Assembly (NCBI GenBank): GCA_021927905.1
Contig: BLLK01000045.1
Location: forward strand, 2,480,001 to 2,544,000
Direction: 5' to 3'
Length of the DNA: 64,000 nt
Source of the DNA: Chaetoceros tenuissimus
Lineage: Eukaryota; Bacillariophyta; Thalassiosirophyceae; Chaetocerotales; Chaetocerotaceae
Shown here: positions 34,420-45,159 of the stretch, one piece after another
How positions within the stretch are numbered: position 1 is the first letter of the stretch
Layout: each line of letters starts with the position of its first letter
Position numbers and translations under genes: made by a program
Notes under the pieces: model-generated
Seen by the model: the letters and a program-made list of their open reading frames with translations, nothing else
Told to the model about the DNA's origin: nothing
Databases searched by the model: none

Positions 34420-36849
34420 TTAACTTGGTGCTGCACTAGCATCAAATCCTCCTTCCAATTCAAGATCCTCCAAGATCATATCTTGAAGAGGGGCTCCTGG
34501 TGCTACCAAAGGTAAGCAAGGTGTTCTTTCAATACGAGCATGCAACAAAACTGGCTTATCTGGATCTTCGAACAAGAATTGGCGCATTACTTCTTCCAGA
34601 TTTTCTTCGTTATCAACATACAAATTTTTAATTCCAAAAGAGTCTGCCAACAAACCATAATTTGGGTTCACAGTGTTGGTTACAGCAAGATAACGTTCAT
34701 CATGGAATAAGCGTTGCCAGTATTCAACCATCATTTGACTTTCGTTATCAAGAATCATGATCTTAACTGGAATGTTTTGCTCTGCAACAGTCTTCAACTC
34801 AGTAAAGGTCATATTGAAACTACCATCTCCATCGACAGCAATACACATTTTATGCCCGTTAGCAAGCTTGCATCCAATAACAAAACCTAAAGCAACTCCC
34901 ATAGTTCCAAGAGATCCACTTGAGATCATCTGCTTAGGCTGAGTCCAAGTAATAAGCTGTGCAGCAACCATTTGATGAATACCAACTCCAGTAGAGAAAA
35001 CACAGTCATCCATCTTTCCTGCTTCAAGAATTTGTCTATTCATTTCTGTAACTACACTCTGTGCTGACATACGAGTTCTATTTAATTCTATTTCATTTCC
35101 ATCTTTGTCAGTAGACTTTACAGTCTCAGTTGGGAAGTGAGGAACTTTTACAGGATATTCTTTTTGCAATGCATCCTTGTGTTTAAGCCATTCAGCAGTA
35201 TTTGTTGATTCTTCTTCAGGATCCTGTTTTCTTCTATTCGCTATTTCTGCATTGATAGTGTCGAGGAATTTCTTTCCAGTTGAGTGAACAAAGTATGTAG
35301 GCTCAACCTGTGATGCCTTTTGAGATAAACGAATGTCAACGTGAATAACTCCACCTCGGTACTCTTCTGCGGCTTTTCTAGCTTCTGGAATGTAATCACC
35401 CATACGACCAGTGATTCTATCATCGAAACGTGATCCAATACAAATAATCAAATCAGCCTCTTGAGTCATAAAGTTAGGTGTTGGATGTCCGTGCATACCA
35501 ACCATATTGAGAGCAAGCTCATCACGTTCGTCGTATGCTCCGAGTGCGTGAAGAGTTGTAGCAACTGGTATTTGCATAGCCTTTGCAAATTGCTTCAATT
35601 CTTCAGGGCACTCATTGCATCCCTGTCCCGCAATAATAAGTGGTTTCTTTGCTTTCTTGATAAGATTATACAGCTTTCCAACAAGCTGTGATCCAACCTC
35701 CAAATCTCCAGTAGTCTGCTCCGAAGTGTCTTGGTTACGAGAGAAAACAGTGTTGGATGGGTTATGATCCAATGCAAACTTGACCTCAGCCTCATCGAGA
35801 GAATTGTCATTCAAGATTGGACTGATCTCTGAGTTCTCACTATTCATGTTGAACAACATTCCCTGGTTAGGAAGACCAAGATGCAAAACATGATCAGTTG
35901 GTCCATTGTCTCCATTAGCTCCAGAATGACGAGGCAAAAATCTTGCGATTCCATCGTAATTTGCAGCTGCTTCGTCTCCCTTCATAGGAATTCCAGAAGT
36001 AAAACTATCAATCAAGTCTTGATCCAATACTTGATTCTGCAAATCCTTAGGCAAGTCAACGAAAACTGGACCTGGACGTCCGTTTCTAGCAATGAAAAAA
36101 GCATAATCAAGAACATATGGCAACTCTGCCGCACTCTTAATTTGGTAACTCCACTTCGTACATGGTCTAGTCAAGTCAACAGCAGGTGCAGCTTGGAAAG
36201 CATCACTAGGAGCAGTGGTGGCTGCTTGTCCACACAAAACAACCATTGGAGCTCCGTCACAGATAGCATCCTGAAGCGGAGTGATGAGGTTTGTAACACC
36301 AGGTCCTGAGGTAGCAACAACAACTCCCGCTGGTTGTTTGCCGTCAGCTAGCTTCGGTGCGGACTTGGAGTAACCTTCAGCAATGTGTCCTGCTGAATTC
36401 TCATTGGAGTTGGTGATCCAGCGAATAGAAGAACCATTTCCTTCGTGCCTAGGATGATCAGGGTGGAACTGGTCAAGAAGAGGAAGAACAGCTCCTCCTG
36501 AATATCCATTTACAACGTCAACTCCATTTTCTACGAGCTTCGAGTAGATAATTCCGGCACCAGACTGTCCAAGGTACTTTGAAAGATAGGCAGCAGTTGA
36601 CTCTCTCGCTGCATTCAAGTCACGTGCTGGAGGAGTTACACGTCCCTCTGATTCTTCAATGCTTATTTTGGATGATGATGATGTTTCAATAGCATCTTCA
36701 TTGAGAACAAAAAGTCCCTTGTTGAAAGATGGATTCATATGATTCTTTGCAACATTGATACCGAAGGCCGATCGAGATGGTGCAAATGCAGAAGCAGTAT
36801 TGGTAGCGACTGCAACGAGCATTGAGGTAGCGGCTAAGGAAAACTTCAT
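34420..36849 (-). CDS. Acetolactate (acetohydroxyacid) synthase, plastid-targeted
   Basis: 809 residues, single exon. ThDP/FAD enzyme catalysing the first common step of Val, Leu and Ile synthesis. Residues 1-30 form a signal peptide ending in the plastid motif ASAFAP. The catalytic glutamate is in NENSAGHIAEGY (normally HEQ-type). Further motifs are SGPGVTNLITP, RFDDRITG and the ThDP-binding GDGSFNMTF. A 60-80-residue Asn/Ser-rich insert before KPLIIAGQG explains the length. At the position equivalent to Arabidopsis Pro197, the text GQAATTAPSDAFQ has alanine. The Trp574 equivalent is kept (EYWQRLF). The gene is divergent from plant ALS and closer in style to fungal ILV2. Confidence 0.92.
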   Translation of the reverse strand: MKFSLAATSMLVAVATNTASAFAPSRSAFGINVAKNHMNPSFNKGLFVLNEDAIETSSSSKISIEESEGRVTPPARDLNAARESTAAYLSKYLGQSGAGIIYSKLVENGVDVVNGYSGGAVLPLLDQFHPDHPRHEGNGSSIRWITNSNENSAGHIAEGYSKSAPKLADGKQPAGVVVATSGPGVTNLITPLQDAICDGAPMVVLCGQAATTAPSDAFQAAPAVDLTRPCTKWSYQIKSAAELPYVLDYAFFIARNGRPGPVFVDLPKDLQNQVLDQDLIDSFTSGIPMKGDEAAANYDGIARFLPRHSGANGDNGPTDHVLHLGLPNQGMLFNMNSENSEISPILNDNSLDEAEVKFALDHNPSNTVFSRNQDTSEQTTGDLEVGSQLVGKLYNLIKKAKKPLIIAGQGCNECPEELKQFAKAMQIPVATTLHALGAYDERDELALNMVGMHGHPTPNFMTQEADLIICIGSRFDDRITGRMGDYIPEARKAAEEYRGGVIHVDIRLSQKASQVEPTYFVHSTGKKFLDTINAEIANRRKQDPEEESTNTAEWLKHKDALQKEYPVKVPHFPTETVKSTDKDGNEIELNRTRMSAQSVVTEMNRQILEAGKMDDCVFSTGVGIHQMVAAQLITWTQPKQMISSGSLGTMGVALGFVIGCKLANGHKMCIAVDGDGSFNMTFTELKTVAEQNIPVKIMILDNESQMMVEYWQRLFHDERYLAVTNTVNPNYGLLADSFGIKNLYVDNEENLEEVMRQFLFEDPDKPVLLHARIERTPCLPLVAPGAPLQDMILEDLELEGGFDASAAPS

Positions 36850-37430
36850 TTTTGTTGTAAAATTAGATATTTGGTGATCGGAGGTAATTTAAAATTTGAA
36901 CCGATAACTTTGGTATTCCACGACTTTATTGTGTTGAAATGTAGGAAAATTTCAAAGTAGAGAAACCTTGTCAAAAAACTGTTGACAAGAAAATCTAATA
37001 ATAATAATGCTAGCAAGATTGCTTGTAGTTTCTCAAAAAAGTTAAGCACCTTAGTTGTAGCTAGTAGAGGTTCAACATAGGCACTCAGAGGCTACGAGTA
37101 AGTACCATATCTCCTTCTTCAGCCTCCCACAGCATGCGTCTTGCTTCCCTTCATCTGACTTCATTTTTTCCCAGGTAGAGAAGTTCAACCCATCTCCTTC
37201 ATGGACAAAAATGAATGGTTGTTGTGCATCAATTTACGCCACGTAATATCTGCAAGATTCAATATTTAGCAAAAAAGGGGAAAGAGTAAACAAGAGTGTT
37301 TTGAACATCCATTTCTTTCCGCCTTGCTTGCTATTTTTGGATCCATCCACCATCCACTGATGTTTACAAAAACATTGGATCTTTTCTTTTAACTGAAAAA
37401 TACTATATACTATTATTAAACTGAAACAAA
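36850..37430. other. Divergent intergenic region between two plastid enzymes
   Basis: 581 bp between acetolactate synthase (minus) and tocopherol methyltransferase (plus). No gene or distinctive motif was recognised. Confidence 0.4.
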
Positions 37431-38711
37431 ATGGTGGCGTTTGCATCTTTGAAGTGCATTATTATTTCTTCACTCCTTCTTCCAAGCGAAGCATTTGCTC
37501 CGCAGTCAAATTTGGTAAACAAAAAGGTTTCTGAATCTTCCACAAGTTTGGCAGGAGTTGGAAAGGTAGTAAACCGAGTAAAAGATTCTTTGCTTTCAAA
37601 GGAAAGATCTAGGGAAGACCTCAAAATTGGTATTGCTGGTTTCTATGATCGCTCATCTCAAATCTGGGAAGAAGGTGCGTTTATTTCGATGGATTTGGAA
37701 TGATGCATATCTTTACCAATGCTATTCACTCACATCTTTTCATGCAGTTTGGGGAGAACATATGCATCATGGTTACTATGTTCCTGAGGATAGAACAGAT
37801 CATGTACAAGCACAAATTGATTTGATTGATGAAGTTTTGAAATGGGCTGGAGTACCAGAACCAACAGGTGATAATAAAGATGAACTTCCAAAAAAGTGTG
37901 TGGATGTCGGTTGTGGGATCGGTGGAAGTAGTAGACACATTGCAAAGAAGTATGGATGTACTGCTAATGGAATAACCTTGAGTCCATATCAAGCTGGAAG
38001 AGGAAATGAACTTGCAAAAGAACAAGGCGTTGATGATTTGTGCAGTTTTCAAGTTGCTGATGCTTTAGAGCAACCTTTTGAAGATAATACATTTGACTTG
38101 ATTTGGAGTTTGGAATCTGGAGGTAGGTCATTCATTATTTGAAAGAGATGCATTTGATTTTTAAAGGTTTTTTCTGATAAATCAGTACCATAATCATCAT
38201 TTCTAGAACATATGCCAGACAAGGAGAAGTTTGTAAATGAACTTTTTCGTGTTGCAACACCAGGTGGGAGAATCATTATCGTAACATGGTGTCATAGAGA
38301 TTTGGAAGAAGGAGAAGAAGGATTGACAAAGAAGGAAGAAAAATTGCTAGCAAAGATTAATCGTGCTTACTATTTACCTCGTTGGTGTTCGGTTGACGAC
38401 TATGTTCGCATTTTGAAAGAAAATGGTGCAGTTGACATCAAGAGAGAAGACTGGAGTTACATCATTGCACCATTTTGGAAAGCCGTGATCAAGAGTAGTT
38501 TGAATTTGAAGAGTCTTGTTGGACTTCTGAAGAGTGGATTCAGTACACAAAGGTGAGTACAACTCGACTTCATGAATGAAATCATCATGACAATTGTCTA
38601 AATTTTCTCTATTCCCACAGAGGGGCATATGCAATGTTTTTGATGCTTAGAGGTTTTAACAAGGGCTTGATCAAATTTGGCCTTATTACTTGTACCAAGC
38701 CAAAAGAGTAG
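37431..38711 (+). CDS. VTE4: Gamma-tocopherol methyltransferase-like, plastid-targeted
   Basis: Exons 37431..37674, 37748..38122, 38207..38552 and 38621..38711 join in frame to 351 residues. An N-terminal signal peptide (CIIISSLLLPSEAFAP) carries the diatom plastid motif. The SAM-binding motif is VDVGCGIGGSSRHIAKKYG; LESGEHMPDKEKFVNEL and a RAYYLPRWCSVDDY segment match gamma-TMT. It methylates gamma- to alpha-tocopherol in the plastid. Related MPBQ/MSBQ or other C-methyltransferases of the same fold are alternatives. Introns are 68-84 nt. Confidence 0.88.
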
Positions 38712-38801
38712 AATATTTGAATGGGTACAGTTTCAATTTGATTTGGAAACCGTGTCTACAGTTTCAAGTCATAATTATAAGTCGTAGTTTTTAAATTTTA
38801 T

Positions 38802-39773
38802 CTACCATGGTATCAAGCATGCCTTGTAATCGACAAAACGAAAACCCTTGTCATTGTCAGTTGCTTCAATCGCCTTCAGTAGGCCACTTACACTTTCTTC
38901 GGCAGTAATAAATCCCTTCCCTGATGTCATGTCTGTTTGCACATAACCTGGATGCAAGAGAACAACCCGTGCTTCTTCGCACAAGTCGCTACTCAATGAC
39001 TTTGCAATATTGTTCAATGCTGACTTGGACGAGCGATAGGCATACGCTCCACCTGAACCATTGTCATCGATGGATCCAACTTTGCTTGTCATGTAGGCAA
39101 TCACAGGAAGAGTTTCATCTCTTTTTCCAAGCAACGGTGCGAAATTTTGCGCCACAATCAATGGGGCGATCGTATTAATTTCAAAAGTGCGCATCATTGC
39201 CGATTTTGTAACTGCAGGTGCTGCTGCGCGAGGTCCTCTCGCACTTCCATCAAAAGTGGTTTCTGGTAAATATATACCCCCATTATGGATGAGATGCGTC
39301 AATGATCCAATATTCATATTTTGATACTCTTTCGCCGCATTCTGGATAGATACTTCATCACCCAAGTCTAATTCAAGGAGATGCAATGTTTCTGGGTATT
39401 TTTCTGAAAGTGTTTGGAGTGCACTTGGTTGCTCCGATCTATAGGTTGCAATAACTGTTGAACCTTTCTCGAGAATTTGTTTCACAAACTCAAGACCAAT
39501 GCCTCTAGATGCTCCTACTATCAAGACTTTGCATGTGCTATCAATAGGGTTCGACACAAGCTGTTCCTCAACTGGTGAAGTACCAGGTTGCACTGCAACT
39601 GGCTTTGGGAATTCAATTGTTGACTTTGCAAATTCAGATGTAGAAGTTGACATTGCTAGACCTCTTTGTAGTGAAGACTTTGAAATTGTATTTGACAAAC
39701 TAAATGCCGACCCAAAGACAAGTGGATTCAAGGACGAAAGAGCAATGAGACGGTGAAATGAACTAAGACGCAT
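38802..39773 (-). CDS. Short-chain dehydrogenase/reductase, probably plastid/ER-targeted
   Basis: 323 residues from ATG 39773. The N-terminal 25 residues (RLIALSSLNPLVFGSAFSLS) look like a signal peptide plus SAF-type plastid motif. The Rossmann motif is GASRGIGLEF, the usual NNAG is HNGG, and the catalytic tetrad region includes YMTSKVG and YAYRSSKSA. The layout fits the SDR family close to carbonyl reductases such as sniffer. The substrate is unknown. A duplicated copy of the start region lies upstream and forms a short upstream ORF. Confidence 0.85.
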   Translation of the reverse strand: MRLSSFHRLIALSSLNPLVFGSAFSLSNTISKSSLQRGLAMSTSTSEFAKSTIEFPKPVAVQPGTSPVEEQLVSNPIDSTCKVLIVGASRGIGLEFVKQILEKGSTVIATYRSEQPSALQTLSEKYPETLHLLELDLGDEVSIQNAAKEYQNMNIGSLTHLIHNGGIYLPETTFDGSARGPRAAAPAVTKSAMMRTFEINTIAPLIVAQNFAPLLGKRDETLPVIAYMTSKVGSIDDNGSGGAYAYRSSKSALNNIAKSLSSDLCEEARVVLLHPGYVQTDMTSGKGFITAEESVSGLLKAIEATDNDKGFRFVDYKACLIPW

Positions 39774-39910
39774 CAATAAATACGAAGGTGATTGATACTA
39801 CTTGCTTTTATCAAGTTGTAGAGTATTGAAAGGTAAATGAAAGAGCAATGAGGCGATGAAGTGAACTAAGACGCATCAATAAATACGAGGGTGATTGATA
39901 CTACTTGCTT
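39739..39910. repeat. Tandem duplication of the SDR start region
   Basis: A roughly 70-bp segment (39739-39809), containing the SDR start codon and first dozen codons, recurs at 39841-39910 with a few substitutions and an offset of about 101-102 bp. Confidence 0.85.
39811..39876 (-). other. Upstream ORF created by the duplication
   Basis: ATG at 39876 opens a 21-codon frame (begins MRLSSLHRLIALS, nearly the SDR N-terminus) and stops at 39811, before the main SDR ATG at 39773. If it lies in the 5' leader, it could reduce or regulate SDR translation. Confidence 0.5.
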
Positions 39911-40180
39911 GTATAGATGTCCAATGTAGAGTAAGTATTGAATGGAGTCTACCAACCCCGTAAGCCACCAAGTTTCACTTTCACTGAAAAGCGATTTTTC
40001 AGCGACAAGTCATTGTTTTCATCTCATTTTTCTGACGTCATTATAATTTGGCAAAACATAAACTAGCTAGCTAGTGAATACATGTTGTACATGGCAATAG
40101 AGTGTCAAATTCGAAATTCGATTCGATTACGTCTTCTCCTTACACCGACATTATTGATAAATAGAGCTTGGAGAAATATC
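39877..40180. other. Divergent intergenic region
   Basis: About 300 bp between the SDR leader and the OFD1-like gene. No features were recognised beyond AT-rich sequence with an AGCTAGCTAG run near 40066. Confidence 0.35.
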
Positions 40181-42140
40181 ATGGAACCAGACATATCAAA
40201 AGTAAGAAACCAGCTGCATTCGAAAGGTGCGCTAGAGCCAATCAAAGCTCTTTTGAAGAAAGAAGTTGCAGAAGCTCTTCTCGTGACAGAATCGACAAAA
40301 AGATCAAAACCCCGATCATACTCTCTTGAAAACCAAGCTCTACTATCACTTCTATACAATTATCTTCAGTGGGATGAAAATCTCTCTCTGACACTTTCAG
40401 TTTTCACATCCGAAAGCTCTATCGAAACCACTGGATATTTTTCATTTGAAGATATTTGCAAGAGTTTCGATATCTGTGAAAATTCGCCTCTGTTGAATGA
40501 AAAGACTTTGACAGAAAGGACAACAAAAGAACCTCTCTTGTGCATCATTTTGAAAGCGTTGTCTCGAATAACTCGTGATATTGTCCCTAAAACGTATGAA
40601 ACGTCGACCCAAACAACCTCGAGTAAGGTACAGGAGGAAGATCCTTTTGTGAGTGCAAGAAATGCATTAGAGCAAAAATTGAGTAATATTCAAGAGCGTC
40701 ATGCTTTCAATAGATTCCAAAGATGTTCCATTCTTCCTGAAACGAGTCTAGTTGAATCAAAAATGTTTGCATATCAGAGAGAAGTTGAACAGCGAGAAAG
40801 ATTGAAAATGGAAGCTACATTGGCTGAATTTAAGCGATCTTTTGTTGCTCGAACACAAAAAGATGCAAATCATCAATGCAAAATGCAAGTAGAGAAAATG
40901 AAGCAAGAAGAGGAGCTTCGATTGAGCAACTGTATGAAGGAATCTCGCGAAAGAGAGAACGAACTCCTAAAAGGATTCAAGATGAAAGAGCAACAGTCCA
41001 AGCTTGGCTTCACTTTGGAGATCAACAAGCTTCATCGAGAAATCGACGATTTACAGCGAGCGGAGCGAGAAAATCGCTCCAAGCATGATATTGAAGTAAG
41101 AAAGATACAAATAGAGGAACAGAGGTTACGCAATATGTTACAGACTGCACAGTCTAAGCTTGACTTTGCTTCTGCCAAAGAGGAAATGATTCAAAAAAGT
41201 CTATCTGAAGTTCAAACAGTTACACAAAGATCCTGCGAAGATATAACTTCCAATTTAAAGCAGCAGATAGAAATTTGCACAAAGGATGTTGACAAAATAA
41301 GGAGTAAGTTCGTGTCCTCTTATATGAAAAGTATGCCACTTTATCAAATGTACTTCTAAATTGCTTTCCCGGTTAGAACTAAAAGATCAATCTATGTGTG
41401 AAGAAAGGGTAGAACAGCTGCAGGCAGAGAACATGGCTTTGAAGTCTCATTTAAGCACAACAAAAACTGAAATGTCAGAGTTGAAGTATAAGGTTCAGGC
41501 AAAAGATAGGGAGCTTTTGTTACTACAAGAACGTTTTTCTCAGTCAACCAAAGAATTTGCAAAGAGAGAAGAGGAAGTATCCTCACTTCGGGATGATTTT
41601 GATTTAGAATCCAAAGCATTGAAAGAAGCTAGAACAGAATTAGAATTGGTAAAGGTCAAAAACAGCGGGCTTTATGATGAAATACTGGAGTTGAGAAAAC
41701 TTTTGTCATATTCCGGTAAGGTCTTGAATGGAGTTTCCAATATTACAGCGGAGGAAGTGGTTACAAATAGAAATGAGGAGTTTGTACCTAGTCTCTCTTC
41801 TCCTGAATGTGCATCTGAGATCGGTATAGAACCAAGAGTATTAGTGTCAATTCCTTCTTCGTTGAGCAACCGCAGCAGGGAGAGCATCCCTCTTGTAAAT
41901 TACAAGACAGAAAGTAGAACATGTTTACAAGTACAAGAAGTTATGCATCAATGCGATACCAATGAATGGAAGGGAGATATCGACAACAAAAATAATTCAA
42001 GTCTCAATGCATCTGAAATTAGTGGTAATGGAGAAATAGACCATAATTCAAAATTTGAAGTTCAACATCAAAACAAAGTGAGTGTCAACAGCAATGACGA
42101 CCAATCTGACTACGACAGTTACGATTCTGACTTTGAGTGA
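40181..42140 (+). CDS. OFD1-like LisH/coiled-coil centriolar protein
   Basis: Exons 40181..41303 and 41377..42140 (73-nt intron) give 628 residues. An in-frame ATG at 40082 would add 33 residues. Residues about 1-110 fit the OFD1 N-terminus: VRNQLHSKGALEPIKALLKKEV, LENQALLSLLYNYL, then LTLSVFTSES of the LisH/TOF motif. From about residue 200 the protein is continuous coiled coil, and the C-terminus is acidic and disordered. OFD1 sits at centriole distal ends and is needed for cilium assembly. Here it would serve the sperm basal body. FOPNL/CEP43 family members share the N-terminal motif. Confidence 0.65.
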
Positions 42141-42256
42141 TGTGAACAAAATAGAATTAAAAATTTATTAGTAGATGTATTCATTACAATCTTTGTAACT
42201 TCAAAAACTCGGCTTTCGCTTTTATTACATTTAATCTTTGCATTCTTGGAAATGAC

Positions 42257-42749
42257 CTAGCAAATTACACAACAGCAATCGGAAGTTACATCTGATTCAT
42301 TCGTTGGTCTTGCTACACTTTTGCTTTTATTACTGCCTTTTGCTTGTGCTACAATAATTGGTTTGACCGAAACATTTACTGGAGTTGGATGCGTTAAGAA
42401 CACTGGTACTTCATTTTCTTCCACTGTCGCAGTTGAAGGTCCCAAAACCCCCTTTCCCATACATATTAATCTTATTCTGTCAATGGATGGTGCCTCGCCT
42501 TCAATATCTAAATAGCGAGAATTTGTTGTTGGTTCAATAATATACATGAGTTGAAAGTATAGATGGTAATTGTAAAAACGTACCCTCTGGCCAATGTGAT
42601 CTGAGCGATTTTGTGATGGTTTCAATTGTATCTGATGGAGAACACTCAATTTCAACTGTGACTCCATCTCTATTTGCAAAAATAAACTTTATCTTCATCG
42701 TATCTGGTTCCGTTGCTGCATTACTCATTGTCTCAACCTTTGATGTCAT
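42257..42749 (-). CDS. UBL3/MUB-type membrane-anchored ubiquitin-fold protein
   Basis: Exons 42584..42749 and 42257..42507 give 138 residues. A ubiquitin-like fold spans about residues 17-100 (MKIKFIFANRDGVTVEI, DTIETITKSLRSHWPEG, IRLICMGKGVLG). The C-terminus ends SDCCCVIC, a CaaX prenylation box preceded by cysteines that can be palmitoylated, exactly as in UBL3/MUB. In animals UBL3 modifies proteins for sorting to small extracellular vesicles. In plants MUBs recruit E2 enzymes to the plasma membrane. The first residues (MTSKVETMSNAATEP) contain alternative ATGs. Confidence 0.82.
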
Positions 42750-43211
42750 TCTATTGTAAAAAAATATATGTTGTTGAATATGTACTTGATGTGTACTCTT
42801 CAAAAGTTCGTACTTTATTGTAACAACTACTTCTGAAAGTAACAGTGCAGTGATATAGATTCCCTAATAAACGCTCGCCAAGCGGAACAAACAAAAAGGT
42901 TCTACGACTCTACTCTAAAGTATATAAGCAATGCTAATGTTTCCAAATAGCACAACCAAAGTGTATTTCTGCTACTGTGGTGGAATGTTAATATGGTATA
43001 GCGATGTTCTTTTACTTCGTTCGATCGTGACAGACGAGTTTTGGTGTTCGCGCACGTATCATGACGGTTTGTTACGGTTACAGTGTTCGGTTGCAAATTT
43101 CAGATGCCATCAATGCCATCACCAATGACAACAATTCACGTTTTTGCTTTTGATTGGAGACACACGATTTTTACAGGATCAGATTGGTTTTTACAAAAAT
43201 CTTTAAAAGAA
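42750..43211. other. Divergent intergenic region
   Basis: 462 bp between UBL3-like and IFT54-like. The IFT54-like frame is open back to 43083 without an ATG upstream of 43104. Nothing else was recognised. Confidence 0.35.
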
Positions 43212-45107
43212 ATGAATAAAACTTTAAAGAAAGCAATACACCAGACAACAGAGTCAATTACAGAGAGCTTTGCAAAAATCGAAACATCAGGCAATCATAA
43301 AAGCACACATTTTGTGAGTCCAAAATGTATGGTGAAACCTCCATTTGAATTCATACACGCTCTAGTTACCATCTACTATCGTCATTGTAACTTTGCAAAA
43401 GATGTCTATAGGGACTCTGATCTCGATCTACAAAATATGAACTCAAGAAAGGTCAGGATAAAGTTCCTATTCCAGATTATTGTGTACGTTGGAAAGATAT
43501 TGGGTGAGCCTTTGGATGTTTTGCTATCACCGGCAAAGATTTTAGGTGGAAAAGATGTAATAAAAACATTACACTTTCTCGAAAAACTTGCAAAGTCAGT
43601 CAGCTTAGAAAAGGACGTGAGAGACAATATGATACCAGACTTGGCACAAGAAAATAAAATTGATCTTTTGTATAGAAAGGCAGTGAAAACTCGTCTAGCC
43701 CTCGAAAAATTCATAAAAGTAGTTAGGGAGAAAATGCGCATTAAGGATCCTGTCATCGAAAAACGTAAACAGAATAAAAAAATATCCAAGATTCATCCTA
43801 CTACCGTAGCTTCGAAGGGGAAAGATTACCAAAGGGCAGCTTGTCCAAAGAAGCAGCAAATACAACAAATCAACGATTGCAATGACGACAATAGTGCACA
43901 TAAAAGAAGTAAACCATTGCACATAAAGAAGCAGGAGCAAGTGCACATGCCAACGAAGAAATCCAAAATAGAAAAATACGTTCTTCAGAAAGAGTCAGGT
44001 GCGGTAACACCAAAGTCAAACGAAAGATTATACAAAAACAGTACAGACCTCGATGAAAGTTCTAGCATAGCTCAGAATCCCTTCGAAGAAGAAAATCGAA
44101 AAACAAAGAAATCGAAAGTGAAAAAGTTTAGAGTTGAGAAAGGTGTGATAATACCTTCTCTTTTGGAGATTGAAGAAGAAATAACAGATTCTGATAGAGA
44201 GGAAGAGGTGAAAATCAAGACTCTACAGCAGATCGAAGAAGAGTACAGACGGAGGATGCAACGTTTAAAAGAGAAAGAGGCCAAACTAGAGAACCGAATA
44301 CAAGATACAAAGAGTAAAGAGGAACATCTACAGATTAACGAGGAAAGAGTGAAGAGACTTGCGGAAAATTTACGGAAGCAACACGACAAATTGAAACAAG
44401 ATGGCTTAAGACAAGCAATGGAATTAGATAAATTACGTCTCGAAACGACAAATACGAGTAGAGCGAAAGAAACAAAGGAATTGCAACCAGTAGATGTTTC
44501 GTTTGAATTCGACTTCGACGATGAGTTCATGAAAAAAGCATGCAACACTCCTACCATAACTGATTTGCGACTAGTTTTAGAAAAAAGGGAGAGGATGCTT
44601 TCAAAACGTCACGATCGAATGGCTAGAGCCGAGAAAGACCTTCATAGACAGCTGAAAGAGCTAGAAGAGTTAAAGAGATCAACTTTAGAGGAAAAAGAAA
44701 GTTCACGACATTCTGAATCAAAACAGATTCGACAACGCCAATTCATGAAAAATCCGAAAAAAGAAACGAGCGACAACAAAGGGCGGAAAGTCAGTGCTAA
44801 AAGTCGAAACATTAGTAGTAATAAGGAAGACTGTGATCGGGTACAAGAAAAGTCCTTTTCTCCAAGCAGGGAATGTGACACATGCTGCCACCAACGATCT
44901 GATCCAAGAGTTCCATATACAATATCTGTTCCACCACAACCACATATAAAGAAGAACAAAGAACTGACTACCATTACAGAGGAGGATGAAAGCACGACTA
45001 ACAACATTAGAGCCAGTAGGAAGTCAATACCAAGAAGCCTATTGTTATACAAACAGCAGCAAACACACCAACACCAAGAAAACTTTGTCAGTCTAGTACA
45101 TGCGTAA
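43212..45107 (+). CDS. IFT54/TRAF3IP1-like intraflagellar transport protein
   Basis: 631 residues from ATG 43212. In-frame ATGs at 43104, 43113 and 43125 are possible earlier starts. Residues about 1-130 match the IFT54 calponin-homology-like domain: MNKTLKKAIHQT, MVKPPFEFIHALVTIYYRHC, a LFQIIVYVGKILGEP segment, then AKILGGKDVIKTLHFLEKLA. A long, highly charged Lys/Glu/Gln linker follows, then coiled coils (about 370-560) resembling the IFT20-binding C-terminal part, but the usual conserved C-terminal domain is poorly preserved and a His/Gln-rich tail ends the protein. In other eukaryotes IFT54 is an IFT-B subunit. Confidence 0.68.
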   Translation: MNKTLKKAIHQTTESITESFAKIETSGNHKSTHFVSPKCMVKPPFEFIHALVTIYYRHCNFAKDVYRDSDLDLQNMNSRKVRIKFLFQIIVYVGKILGEPLDVLLSPAKILGGKDVIKTLHFLEKLAKSVSLEKDVRDNMIPDLAQENKIDLLYRKAVKTRLALEKFIKVVREKMRIKDPVIEKRKQNKKISKIHPTTVASKGKDYQRAACPKKQQIQQINDCNDDNSAHKRSKPLHIKKQEQVHMPTKKSKIEKYVLQKESGAVTPKSNERLYKNSTDLDESSSIAQNPFEEENRKTKKSKVKKFRVEKGVIIPSLLEIEEEITDSDREEEVKIKTLQQIEEEYRRRMQRLKEKEAKLENRIQDTKSKEEHLQINEERVKRLAENLRKQHDKLKQDGLRQAMELDKLRLETTNTSRAKETKELQPVDVSFEFDFDDEFMKKACNTPTITDLRLVLEKRERMLSKRHDRMARAEKDLHRQLKELEELKRSTLEEKESSRHSESKQIRQRQFMKNPKKETSDNKGRKVSAKSRNISSNKEDCDRVQEKSFSPSRECDTCCHQRSDPRVPYTISVPPQPHIKKNKELTTITEEDESTTNNIRASRKSIPRSLLLYKQQQTHQHQENFVSLVHA

Positions 45108-45159
45108 TCGCTCTTTTATTTTAATGTCTTCTAGCCTTGAAAATAATAGCAAGATTGTT

